From: GCA-2709075 sp038146865
Lineage (GTDB): Bacteria; Pseudomonadota; Alphaproteobacteria; MPNO01; UBA2964
Assembly (NCBI GenBank): GCA_038146865.1
Contig: JAYQSL010000001.1
Location: forward strand, 310,001-374,000
Direction of reading: 5' to 3'
DNA length: 64,000 nt
Below the pieces are notes generated by a model, which saw only the letters and a list, made by a program, of their open reading frames with translations, was not told the DNA's origin and searched no databases. Positions 8,930-17,680 of this stretch are shown here, one piece after another. Within the stretch, counting starts at the first letter, position 1. The number at the start of each line of letters is the position of its first letter. A program made the position numbers and the translations under genes.

Positions 8930-10135
8930 ATGACATACCATACGCTTGATAGCCTGCCATTACTCCAAAGCAGGCAAGAGGGTTTGCGGGTTCTGCTTAG
9001 AGTTGATCTGAATGTACCTGTTCGCGATGGAAAAGTGACCGACTCTACACGAATTGAACGATTGGTCCCGACAATCAAAGAACTTACAAATATGGGGTGC
9101 AAAGTAGTTTTGCTCTCGCACTTTGGTCGGCCTAATGGAGTGTTCAGAGAGGAAATGTCGCTTGAACCCTTAGTGTCGGCCATCTCAAATAAATTGAATA
9201 GTGAGTTAACTTTCGCAAAGGATTGTATCGGGCGAGATACGTTAAATGCAGTTAATTCGCTCGCACCTGGAGATATAATTCTACTTGAAAATCTACGTTT
9301 CCATTCTGGGGAGGAGTCCAATGACCAGGATTTTGTGAGGGCTCTTGCTGATTTGGGCGATCTTTTTGTGAATGATGCTTTCTCTGCAGCGCATAGGGCG
9401 CATGCTTCCACGGCTGGCCTTGCGCGATGTCTGCCCTCGGCTGCGGGAAGGCTAATGCAGGCTGAGCTCGAGGCGCTAGATGCTGCGTTGGGTAACCCGT
9501 TGAGACCTGTCGCTGCCATTGTTGGTGGCGCTAAAGTTTCCACCAAACTGGACCTGCTAACGAATCTTGTTAAAAAAGTCGATCGTCTGGCGATTGGTGG
9601 AGCTATGGCTAATACATTTTTGTACGCACTAGGGACCGATATCGGAGCCTCTTTGTGTGAGAAAGAGTTGGCCGATACCGCTCGGTTAGTTTTGGCTGCA
9701 GCGGATGAGGCTGGGTCCGAAATTATTCTGCCTTCTGATGTTGTGATTGCATCAGAATTTAAAGAGGGTGCCCAATGCCAGACTGTTAAAATAGCCGCGG
9801 TACCTGAGGATATGATGATCCTAGATATTGGCGAAGCTTCGGCCATAGCATTGTCGGAAAGCCTAAAAGAATGCAGAACGTTACTTTGGAATGGGCCGAT
9901 GGGGGCATTTGAAATATCGCCCTTTGATAAGGGGACCAATATGGTCGCAAGGGCTGCTGCCAAACTGACACAATCTAACGATCTGTTAACAATCGCTGGA
10001 GGTGGTGACACTGTCGCAGCGTTATCTGCTGCGGGGGCCGTAAGTGATTTTTCCTATGTTTCTACAGCAGGTGGAGCATTCTTGGAATGGTTAGAAGGAC
10101 GAGAGCTGCCGGGAGTTGTCGCTCTCAATTGCTGA
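8930..10135 (+). CDS. pgk: Phosphoglycerate kinase
   Basis: A 401-residue kinase, normal bacterial length. Substrate-binding RVDLNVPVRDGK lies near residue 24. LLSHFGRPNG, the GGAKVSTKLDLL segment near 200 and the nucleotide-binding GGGDTVAALSAAG near the C-terminus are visible. It interconverts 1,3-bisphosphoglycerate and 3-phosphoglycerate. I chose ATG 8930, preceded by AGGAAA; the longer open frame from 8876 would overlap gap. The last 45 bp overlap the convergent ferritin-like gene. A fructose-bisphosphate aldolase often follows in alphaproteobacteria but is absent here. Confidence 0.96.
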   Translation: MTYHTLDSLPLLQSRQEGLRVLLRVDLNVPVRDGKVTDSTRIERLVPTIKELTNMGCKVVLLSHFGRPNGVFREEMSLEPLVSAISNKLNSELTFAKDCIGRDTLNAVNSLAPGDIILLENLRFHSGEESNDQDFVRALADLGDLFVNDAFSAAHRAHASTAGLARCLPSAAGRLMQAELEALDAALGNPLRPVAAIVGGAKVSTKLDLLTNLVKKVDRLAIGGAMANTFLYALGTDIGASLCEKELADTARLVLAAADEAGSEIILPSDVVIASEFKEGAQCQTVKIAAVPEDMMILDIGEASAIALSESLKECRTLLWNGPMGAFEISPFDKGTNMVARAAAKLTQSNDLLTIAGGGDTVAALSAAGAVSDFSYVSTAGGAFLEWLEGRELPGVVALNC

Positions 10136-10879
10136 GCGTTTGGGCTTTTTACCGAGGCGATGTTGGCGACGGCTTATAAAATTTTCGATCTGAGCGGGGG
10201 TCATCGGTTCTCGAAACATCTCGTTCCTCATCCACACCCGTTGTAAGCTAACATCAATTACTGCATCTTTCATTTTTGCGAGGGACTGTTTATTTGAAAT
10301 TAATTTGGAAGCGATTTCGGCCTGCTCTAAGTAATGATCTTTTTCATCTTTCCAAATAACATTCATAGCCTTCGCTGTCATTTCTTTGATTTTATCTCCT
10401 TTGAGGTTCTTGCCTACTCGGAACAAGGCTGTTCCGCCTCCTTCCGTGAAACCAACGGCAGCTTTTCCAATTGCCCCTCCGCGCCGGACATATCTTCGTC
10501 GGAGGTCGCCTAATTTTTTTTCTTCGGGCAGTTGTTTTAGGTCTCTCTTAGAGAGCTTGCGCCCTTGAACCATTTCAAGAATGTCGGCCAAAAGGACAAA
10601 GTGGCTATATTCCGATACTAGCTGTTCTAGGAGGAATAGGTAATCATGCCTATCGATTGTCTTTCCTACTTTGGGATACATGTCGACGGCCTTTGATAGC
10701 TCACGGTGCAGACCATTAAAAAATCCATCCACCGGATTAAGTTCTTTCCATAGTTGGGCCCGGAGATAAAAGGCGTGATCCTCTTTTTGAGCTGTTTTGA
10801 AGAAGCGGCGAGCTATTTCCGCCTCTGCATCCCAATAAGGCTGTGCGGTATTTATTAAGTCTTGTTTTACGCTAACCAA
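10091..10879 (-). CDS. Ferritin-like protein of unknown function, two ExxH motifs
   Basis: A 262-residue, mostly helical, charged protein that I do not recognise by name. Two ExxH motifs about 90 residues apart (EYSH at about 90-93, EKDH at about 179-182), with further acidic residues on the flanking helices, resemble the metal-ligand layout of ferritin-like di-iron four-helix proteins. A basic, glycine-containing stretch (RRRYVRRGGAIGKAAVG) separates the halves. There is no signal peptide or membrane segment. It converges on pgk and overlaps its end by 45 bp. It is divergent from the SdhA-like gene across a 118-bp gap. Di-iron chemistry is inference; function is unknown. Confidence 0.6.
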   Translation of the reverse strand: MVSVKQDLINTAQPYWDAEAEIARRFFKTAQKEDHAFYLRAQLWKELNPVDGFFNGLHRELSKAVDMYPKVGKTIDRHDYLFLLEQLVSEYSHFVLLADILEMVQGRKLSKRDLKQLPEEKKLGDLRRRYVRRGGAIGKAAVGFTEGGGTALFRVGKNLKGDKIKEMTAKAMNVIWKDEKDHYLEQAEIASKLISNKQSLAKMKDAVIDVSLQRVWMRNEMFREPMTPAQIENFISRRQHRLGKKPKRSAIESDNSRQLSSF

Positions 10880-10997
10880 TGCTTTCCCTCGCTATTCTCG
10901 ATGCTAATTCTTAGATTTTAGAAAGACGATTTGCAACTGCTGGCACAATGAGCAGCCATAAGATAGATTGCGAAAAAATATTTATTGAGTATTGGGT

Positions 10998-12722
10998 ATG
11001 TTACGACTTTCGACGGACGTTTTTGTAATTGGAGCTGGCGGTGCTGGCATGTATGCCGCAGTTTCCGCTGCACGGTCTGGGGCGGAAGTTATCTTAGCGG
11101 ACAAAAGCCTTATAAGCCGGGGCGGCGCTACCATCATGGCTCAAATGACTGTCGCTGCGGCCGTGGGGCACCGCGAGGCAGATCATTGGACTCATCATCT
11201 TGCAGATACGCTAGAGGCAGGACATGGGCTGTGTAATGAGAGGCTTGCCAGAGTTCTCTGTGAGGAAGCTCCAAAGAGAATAATGGAGATGGAAGAGTGG
11301 AAAGTCGGATGGGCCCGTGACGAAACTGGACGCATGGCTCAGGTGATGGCGCCCGGGCACCAAGTGCATAGATGTGTATACGCCGATTTTCTCAACACTG
11401 GTCCTGCGGTAGCACGGGCTTTGCGCGGGGAAGTTGCTCAAAGAGATGGGATTACACGAGCAAGCGGGCTAAACGTCCTAGACATTGTAGTTCGGGACGG
11501 CTCTGCGATAGGCGCTGTGGCTTTAGACGTAGAGAGTGGCGAGACAGTTCTAATAAGCGCGGGAGCGGTAGTTATTGCGGCCGGTGGTTTAACCCGGCTC
11601 TATCGTCGTAATAGTGCATCTGTAAACATGGCAGGTGAGTCTTATGCAATGGCACTGCGTGCTGGAGCTGAGCTAGTAGATATGGAATTTGTCCAGTTTT
11701 TTCCGATAGGGCACCTCGCACCTCGGATGGTCGGGATGGATCCTATCATGTGGGATCCCTTTCGATACAAGCTGGGTGGGCGTTTGTTAAACGGAAATTT
11801 TGACGAATTTATCCACAACTATGGTGGGTCAGATGAGGGCGTGTATACCGCACGGAGGGACCTTGCCTCCTATGCGATCTATAAAGAAAAAGAGGCAGGT
11901 CGTGCGTCGCCGCATGGAGGGGCATGGCTCAGCTTTGAGCATATTCCTGAGGCAACTCTGAAAGATAGCTTCGGCCCGGTAATCGGGAGATTGGCTAAAA
12001 ATAACATCGACTTAACGAAACAGGCTATCGAAGTATCTCCTATAGCTCACTATCATATGGGTGGAATTAAGGTTGATGAAGAGATGGCTACTTGCGTGCC
12101 GGGCCTATTTGGAGCGGGAGAAGCAGTAGGTGGGGCTAACGGAGCTACTCGATTATCTGGAAATGCTATTACGGAAGCCTTTGTTTTTGGAGAACGCGCG
12201 GGGAAATTTGCTGCGGCCGCGGCGAAAGGAGCAAGGCGCGGTGTAGTTGAAGAGAGAGATGCAAATGCGCTCGTAGAAGAAGTTCGGGGTCAACTTAAGA
12301 GTAATCTTGATGCCTCAGGCGGAGCGGCATCTGTATTTGAAGAACTCCAAGGCGTTATGGAAGATCATATTGGCTTAATCCGAAATGGCAAAAATATGCG
12401 TTTAGGGCTCGATAGAATTCGGGACATGATCGCGAATGACCTCTGCCAAATAAACGTCTCGGACAAAGGTCCATTCAACCAGTCTATGCAAGATTGGCTT
12501 GAACTCAGAAATGCTTTGCAATGTGCAGAAGCAGTGGCCCTTGCAGCGTTAAATCGGCCCGAGAGCCGGGGCGCTCATCAACGCGAGGATATCCCAGAGG
12601 CAAAGCCAGAGTTAGAAAAAAATCAAGTTTTGAAATTGCGTGGGGGCGATTTGGAGATTGAATGGGCCGACGTAATTCGGTCAGATTGGGTCTTAGAAGA
12701 TAAGGTGCTTGCGACGATATGA
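10998..12722 (+). CDS. FAD-binding protein of the succinate dehydrogenase/fumarate reductase/L-aspartate oxidase family
   Basis: A 574-residue flavoprotein. It has an N-terminal dinucleotide-binding motif (VIGAGGAGMYAAVSAARSG), a GGLTRLYRR segment, HYHMGGI near residue 350 and a C-terminal FGAGEAVGGANGATRLSGNA. The substrate-site region resembles SdhA/FrdA, but HGANRLG is NGATRLSG here. The position that carries the covalent-FAD histidine in SdhA (HTVAAQGG) reads ATIMAQMT, so FAD is probably non-covalent. I chose ATG 10998 over TTG 10992. It overlaps the following 2Fe-2S gene by 4 bp, so the two products probably form a soluble two-subunit oxidoreductase. Substrate unknown. Confidence 0.8.
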   Translation: MLRLSTDVFVIGAGGAGMYAAVSAARSGAEVILADKSLISRGGATIMAQMTVAAAVGHREADHWTHHLADTLEAGHGLCNERLARVLCEEAPKRIMEMEEWKVGWARDETGRMAQVMAPGHQVHRCVYADFLNTGPAVARALRGEVAQRDGITRASGLNVLDIVVRDGSAIGAVALDVESGETVLISAGAVVIAAGGLTRLYRRNSASVNMAGESYAMALRAGAELVDMEFVQFFPIGHLAPRMVGMDPIMWDPFRYKLGGRLLNGNFDEFIHNYGGSDEGVYTARRDLASYAIYKEKEAGRASPHGGAWLSFEHIPEATLKDSFGPVIGRLAKNNIDLTKQAIEVSPIAHYHMGGIKVDEEMATCVPGLFGAGEAVGGANGATRLSGNAITEAFVFGERAGKFAAAAAKGARRGVVEERDANALVEEVRGQLKSNLDASGGAASVFEELQGVMEDHIGLIRNGKNMRLGLDRIRDMIANDLCQINVSDKGPFNQSMQDWLELRNALQCAEAVALAALNRPESRGAHQREDIPEAKPELEKNQVLKLRGGDLEIEWADVIRSDWVLEDKVLATI

Positions 12723-13066
12723 ATGAAAAAAAGACAACATCAGTTAGCATCGTTCGTGGATGCGCAGATGAAAAGCCCTATGAAGAAAATTTTGAAGTGC
12801 CTTTTGAGGATGGAGCATCGGTTCTGGATGCTTTGACCTGGATCCGAAGTCACAAAGACTCTTCTCTCGCTTTTCGGTATAGCTGTGTGAGCGCCAATGC
12901 TTGCAAAGAATGCATGGTTTTGGTTAACGATAAAGTTGACTACGCTTGCACGGCGCGCCTTGATCCGAACGGGGTAAAGGTAGGACCGCTTAAAAATAAA
13001 AGACTAATTCGTGATCTTGTTACTGATATCGTTCCTCCAAAAGAACGAATTTTTGATCCGAATTAG
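12719..13066 (+). CDS. Stand-alone 2Fe-2S protein resembling the SdhB N-terminal domain
   Basis: A 115-residue protein matching only the plant-type ferredoxin half of SdhB/FrdB. The core ASVLDALTWIRSHKDSSLAF resembles SdhB. Four candidate cluster cysteines are visible: C-x5-C-x2-C in SCVSANACKECM, and one in YACTAR. The C-terminal 4Fe-4S/3Fe-4S domain of normal SdhB is absent, and there is no membrane anchor gene beside it. It is translationally coupled by ATGA to the upstream flavoprotein. I infer an electron-transfer partner of that flavoprotein with a shorter relay than respiratory SDH. Confidence 0.8.
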   Translation: MNEKKTTSVSIVRGCADEKPYEENFEVPFEDGASVLDALTWIRSHKDSSLAFRYSCVSANACKECMVLVNDKVDYACTARLDPNGVKVGPLKNKRLIRDLVTDIVPPKERIFDPN

Positions 13067-13079
13067 AGAGATAAAAATA

Positions 13080-15413
13080 TTATGCAGCTTTGGAATGCGA
13101 AATCAGCTCGATTATCCTTTGGGGTGTAATTGGGGCTTGATTTATCCGAACTCCAAGGGGTTCCAGAGCATTCTCCACAGCTGAGGCGACGGCAGCCGCT
13201 ACAGGTACAGTTGACCCCTCCCCTACACCCTTTACGCCCAGTGGATTAAGAGGTGACGGACTCTCTAAAAATTCAACTTTGAATCCGGGCATTTCGGGCG
13301 CTGTGGGAAGGAGATATTCGCCGAAGTTTGTTGTTAATGGTTGGGCTTCATCATCATAAGCCATCCATTCGAAGAGCGCATTGCCTATACCGTGCGCAGC
13401 GCCTCCTTGTATCTGCCCCTCGACCACCATCGGATTCATCAGGTTGCCGGAGTCATGAACAATCACATAGCGCTCAAACTTTACGGCGCCGGTTTCAATA
13501 TCAACCTCTACTTCACAGCAGTGGGCGCTGTAGCAATAGGCCAAAGGGTCTGTGAGGAAGCGTTGCGTTGATTCCATTCCTGGATCCACACCGCCTGGAA
13601 GAACATAGCCGGGCGTCCCCGCAACTGCATTTGCCACCTTTCCTAGAGGTAACCGGATATCGGTGCCGCGGACGACGATTTCACCGCTTTCAATTTCAAG
13701 ATCTTGTTCTGATGCTTCAAGTAATTGAGCGGCTACAGTTAGCACTTTTTTTCGGACTTCTTGGGCAGCAATATGTGCTGAAGATCCTGCGGTAATGGCC
13801 TGACGACTCCCAAAACCGCCCATACCCATCGGTATTGATTGGGTGTCTCCAGCAATTACTTCAATATTGTTTAGATCCCCCCCAAGATGTTCTGCCACAA
13901 TTTGCGCCATCATGGTGTGTGTACTTTGCCCCATCGGGGCGGCCCCCGTATAAACTGAAATTTTACCAGAGGTCCCGACCCGGACTGTAGCCATTTCAAA
14001 GGGGCCTCGACCTGTTCCTTTGACGCCGAGAGACATTCCAATGCCGATATGCCGGCCCTTTGATCTCGCTGTTTCCTGGCGTTCCTTAAAATTTGAGTAC
14101 TCGCAGGCATCCAGAGCCATATTCATCGCCTTAGGAAAATCGCCCGAATCGTACTCTATATTAACGCCAGCTCTTGTTTTTAGCGGCTTTTTGTAGGGCA
14201 TTTCTTCGCCTTTAATCATGTTTTTCAGCCGTAAATCTGCCCTATCGATTCCCATCTCTTTGGCGGCTCGGTCGACTAGCCTTTCCATTACGTATGTACC
14301 TTGGGGGTGGCTGGCGCCCCTTACCGGCGCACAGGGAACCTTGTTTGTGAATACCAAAGATTGCTGCATTCGATAATTTGGCACTTTATAAGGGCCTGGG
14401 ATTGTCGCCGCGGCATTGTAGGGCAGAGTGATGCCTTGTGCTGTGTAGGCACCATGATCATGGATAAGGTGTCCGCGCACTCCGAGGATCATTCCCTCTT
14501 GGTCTAGTGCGATTTCGGCTTTCCAATATTGATCTCGTTCTTGGACCGCTGCAACAAAATGCTCGCGTCTATCTTCTGCCCACTTGACTGCCCGCCCGCA
14601 TAATTTTGAGGCTAAAGCCACTACCAATTCCTCGGAATAGAACAGAAATTTCGGCCCAAATCCACCTCCAACGTCGGGTGTAATAACTCGTACTTGGTTC
14701 TCATTAAGTCCCAGAACCTTGACGATATAGCTGTGCGCTAGATTTGGCATTTGTGTCGAGGACCAAAGAGTAATTGTGTCTGATACGGGATCGTATCGCC
14801 CAACAGCGCCCCGACATTCAATTGGATGTGCAGTGCCCCGATGTTGCCATATCTCTTCGGAGAAGCTGAAGGGGGCAGTCTCAAAAATTTTGTCGACTTC
14901 CCCATACTCCTGGACCATCTCCATCATCAAATTGCTGGTGGCATCGCGATATGCGGTGGGCGCACCATTTTCGAGGGCGGCTTTGCAATCTCCTGCTGCG
15001 GGGAGCGGTTCCCATTCTGTTTCAACCAATGCCGCGGCGTCTTCCGCGACATGGCGCGTTTCGGCTAAAACAATCGCCACACATTCGCCTGAATACATTG
15101 CCTCATCCTTAACTAGGACGGCAGGTCCAGCATTTTCAGCATTGGGGACACCGGAGGGGAATTCAACCGGGAGCTTATCTTGCACCATATGCGGTCGTAT
15201 ATCGGTAAAGTCGTAAACAGCAAGTACCCCCTCTATCTCTAGAGCAGCTGATTTGTCTATAGATTTTAAAATTGCGTGTGGGTAAGGACTGCGAACAAAA
15301 GCAGCATGAGCCATCTGAGGAAGTCTAATATCATCGGTGTATCTACCATGACCTCTCAGTAGATTTGGATCTTCGAGGCGGGCGATACGCTGACCCAAGA
15401 CTTTCCCATCCAT
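13080..15413 (-). CDS. Xanthine dehydrogenase/aldehyde oxidase-family molybdopterin-binding subunit (CoxL/XdhB-like)
   Basis: A 777-residue protein with the domain order of the large molybdenum subunit. The N-terminal a/b hammerhead is LRGHGRYTDDI. TPDVGGGFGPK, APVRGASHPQGTYVMERL and MGMGGFGSRQAITAGS are Moco-contacting segments. The C-terminal GVKGVGEGSTVPVAAAVASA carries the conserved Glu. The AYRCSFR motif of true form I CO dehydrogenase is absent, so it is not a canonical CO oxidiser. No CoxM (FAD) or CoxS (2Fe-2S) gene lies next to it. Its neighbours are ftsY upstream and, 13 bp away and convergent, the SdhB-like 2Fe-2S protein. Substrate unknown. Confidence 0.88.
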   Translation of the reverse strand: MDGKVLGQRIARLEDPNLLRGHGRYTDDIRLPQMAHAAFVRSPYPHAILKSIDKSAALEIEGVLAVYDFTDIRPHMVQDKLPVEFPSGVPNAENAGPAVLVKDEAMYSGECVAIVLAETRHVAEDAAALVETEWEPLPAAGDCKAALENGAPTAYRDATSNLMMEMVQEYGEVDKIFETAPFSFSEEIWQHRGTAHPIECRGAVGRYDPVSDTITLWSSTQMPNLAHSYIVKVLGLNENQVRVITPDVGGGFGPKFLFYSEELVVALASKLCGRAVKWAEDRREHFVAAVQERDQYWKAEIALDQEGMILGVRGHLIHDHGAYTAQGITLPYNAAATIPGPYKVPNYRMQQSLVFTNKVPCAPVRGASHPQGTYVMERLVDRAAKEMGIDRADLRLKNMIKGEEMPYKKPLKTRAGVNIEYDSGDFPKAMNMALDACEYSNFKERQETARSKGRHIGIGMSLGVKGTGRGPFEMATVRVGTSGKISVYTGAAPMGQSTHTMMAQIVAEHLGGDLNNIEVIAGDTQSIPMGMGGFGSRQAITAGSSAHIAAQEVRKKVLTVAAQLLEASEQDLEIESGEIVVRGTDIRLPLGKVANAVAGTPGYVLPGGVDPGMESTQRFLTDPLAYCYSAHCCEVEVDIETGAVKFERYVIVHDSGNLMNPMVVEGQIQGGAAHGIGNALFEWMAYDDEAQPLTTNFGEYLLPTAPEMPGFKVEFLESPSPLNPLGVKGVGEGSTVPVAAAVASAVENALEPLGVRINQAPITPQRIIELISHSKAA

Positions 15414-15494
15414 TTTTTATTCCCCTTTTCGTTGTTGTTTACAATAACCATGGGGTAGCAGCCCGGCAAATCAAGGCAGTTGGTTTGTTAGAAA

Positions 15495-16424
15495 TCAGGT
15501 TTCTTTTGAAAGCCCCATTAAACCTTCAGAGAAGTCTTTAGCACTAAACGGGCGCAAGTCATCCTCTCCCTCCCCGACCCCTATAGCATGAACGGGTAGA
15601 CCATACTTTTCTGCTACTGCGACTAAAACCCCTCCACGAGCGGTGCCATCAAGTTTTGTCATAACTATCCCTGATACCTCAGCAATCTTTTTAAATGTTT
15701 CCACCTGAGAGTGGGCATTTTGGCCCACGGTGGCATCTAGCACCAGGAGACAGCTGTGGGGAGCAGTTTGGTCTATCTTCCGAAGAACTCTGATCATTTT
15801 CTGAACCTCTGCCATCAGGTCCTCACGATTTTGCAATCTTCCGGCTGTATCAATCAATAAAACGTCTGCACCATTTGTCCGCGCAAGCTCTAATGCTTCG
15901 AACGCGACCCCAGCTGCATCTGAACCGGTATCTTTTGCCACTGTCGGGCACCCAGTTCGTTCCCCCCAAATTTTTAGTTGTTCAACGGCTGCCGCTCGGA
16001 AAGTGTCTCCGGCAGCCAATACCACCGACTTTCCCTCTCCCACATATGCTTTGGCTAGTTTTCCAATGGTCGTTGTTTTTCCGCAACCATTGACTCCTAC
16101 TACCAAAATAACGTGAGGTTTATTTTCCCCCTGCGGCTGCAAAGGAATTGCAACGGGTTCTAGGATATTTTTGAGGCGAAAAGCGAGATGCTCCCTCACC
16201 TCTTTTTCAGTCACGTCACGATCAAATTTTTCTGCCTCAAGTGAGGAAATCAGTTTTGCTGCGGTGGTTACACCAAGATCAGCTGTGATAAGGGTTTCTT
16301 CTAGAGCCTGAAGTGCTTTTTTATCGAGCTTTCGACCAGATACAGCTTGTGCTATCCCTGACGTGAGCCGAGATGTTGTCCTAGATAGTCCGGTTTTAAG
16401 GCTAGAGAACCAACCTTCACTCAT
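15495..16424 (-). CDS. ftsY: Signal recognition particle receptor FtsY
   Basis: A 309-residue SRP GTPase receptor with a short N-terminal region and a complete NG domain. Visible motifs are VVGVNGCGKTTTIGKLAKAY (G1), LAAGDTFRAAAVEQL, DTAGRLQNREDLMAEV (G3) and TKLDGTARGG (G4/G5). It docks the ribosome-SRP complex at the inner membrane, partnering with Ffh encoded at 20.3 kb. I chose ATG 16424, which overlaps the mtaB stop as ATGA, over the in-frame start at 16445. The long acidic N-terminal A domain of E. coli FtsY is absent, as is common in alphaproteobacteria. Confidence 0.95.
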   Translation of the reverse strand: MSEGWFSSLKTGLSRTTSRLTSGIAQAVSGRKLDKKALQALEETLITADLGVTTAAKLISSLEAEKFDRDVTEKEVREHLAFRLKNILEPVAIPLQPQGENKPHVILVVGVNGCGKTTTIGKLAKAYVGEGKSVVLAAGDTFRAAAVEQLKIWGERTGCPTVAKDTGSDAAGVAFEALELARTNGADVLLIDTAGRLQNREDLMAEVQKMIRVLRKIDQTAPHSCLLVLDATVGQNAHSQVETFKKIAEVSGIVMTKLDGTARGGVLVAVAEKYGLPVHAIGVGEGEDDLRPFSAKDFSEGLMGLSKET

Positions 16425-17680
16425 AAGATACCCTCGCCGATCCAATAATTGCCATCTCGTGCGATAATCCGTGTGTTAACTATTTCGCCAGTTTTGTAAG
16501 TCTTGTTCATTATTACCGGCAAGAACCTCTCACAATGCCCTCTTTCACCATTCTCTATGAGAACCTTTGCTTTGGAGCCGATCCCCTCATCTAGAATCGA
16601 TTGGAGCTGGGCAACACCATCCGACCTGAGGACTTTGGCTCGTCTTTTGCGCTCTTGATTTGGCACCTGGGGCATCTTTTGAGCCGGTGTTCCATCCCTT
16701 TGAGAGTAGGGAAAGACATGAAGTTGTGTGATTTTAGCTTCTCGCACAAGAGTCCTGGTATCTTCAAACATTTCTTCATTCTCTGTTGGAAAGCCCACAA
16801 TTAGATCTGCCCCGAATGTTACCTCTGGACGTTTTTCACGAAGCTTTTCGCAAACTTTAATGACATCTTCACGTTGATGGCGTCTTTTCATGCGCTTTAA
16901 AATAATGTTGTTACCGGATTGGATGCTAAGGTGAACCGACGGAAGGAGCCTCGGCTCGTCCCCAAATAGTGAAATTAAGGAATCATCCATCTCCATTGGA
17001 TCAAGCGAGGAAAGCCTGAGCCTTTCGAGCTCAGGCACTAGTTTCAGGATTTTCCTAACCAATGCAGTCAGATTTAGGCTCCCTGGAAGTCCTTTTCCAT
17101 AATCAGTGAGATCAACCCCAGTGAGGACGACCTCTTTGAAACCCTTTTTAACGAGAGCATTGATCTGGTTGACGATTTCGCCTGCCGGTACAGAACGACT
17201 TGGACCGCGGCCGAAAGGTATCACACAAAAAGTGCAGCGATGATCGCAACCTTGCTGAACTTCAATGAATGCGCGAGATCGACCGTCAAACCCCTGTATC
17301 AAATGCCCCGCCGTTTCACGCACTGACATAATATCATTTACTTGGATTTTTGCTTCAGCTAGGTGACCAGATAAATCTAACCAAAAATTTGGATCCAGCT
17401 TTTCTGCATTGCCGACAACCGCGTCAACATCCTGCATTTTTGCAAAACGCTCAGGATTAATTTGTGCCGAACAACCAGTGACGACCAATCGGCTTTCAGG
17501 GTACTCACGTTTTGCGCGATAAATTTTTTGACGCGTCTGACGCTCGGCCTCCTGGGTTACAGCACAACTATTTATCACAATGATATTTTCTAATTTGGCT
17601 TTATGAATGTGCCCTTTAATAACCTCTGACTCAAAAGCATTAAGCCTGCAGCCCATCGTGACGACTTTGCATTCACTCAC
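16421..17680 (-). CDS. mtaB: tRNA (N6-threonylcarbamoyladenosine(37)-C2)-methylthiotransferase MtaB
   Basis: A 419-residue radical-SAM methylthiotransferase. The N-terminal UPF0004 domain has cysteines in VTMGCRLNAFESEV, INSCAVTQEAERQ and VVTGCSAQ. The radical-SAM CxxxCxxC motif is in QQGCDHRCTFCVIP near residue 160. A C-terminal TRAM-like region follows. It converts t6A37 to ms2t6A37 in tRNA. I chose GTG 17680, which overlaps the dapF stop (TAGTG) and starts the protein just before the first Cys motif. The longer open frame to 17776 would run into dapF. It lies in a dapF-mtaB-ftsY operon. Confidence 0.94.
   Translation of the reverse strand: MSECKVVTMGCRLNAFESEVIKGHIHKAKLENIIVINSCAVTQEAERQTRQKIYRAKREYPESRLVVTGCSAQINPERFAKMQDVDAVVGNAEKLDPNFWLDLSGHLAEAKIQVNDIMSVRETAGHLIQGFDGRSRAFIEVQQGCDHRCTFCVIPFGRGPSRSVPAGEIVNQINALVKKGFKEVVLTGVDLTDYGKGLPGSLNLTALVRKILKLVPELERLRLSSLDPMEMDDSLISLFGDEPRLLPSVHLSIQSGNNIILKRMKRRHQREDVIKVCEKLREKRPEVTFGADLIVGFPTENEEMFEDTRTLVREAKITQLHVFPYSQRDGTPAQKMPQVPNQERKRRAKVLRSDGVAQLQSILDEGIGSKAKVLIENGERGHCERFLPVIMNKTYKTGEIVNTRIIARDGNYWIGEGIL

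Noticed and set aside
13080..15413. Form I carbon monoxide dehydrogenase large subunit
   Set aside because: The AYRCSFR active-site loop is missing and CoxM/CoxS are absent, so only the broad Mo-hydroxylase family is supported.
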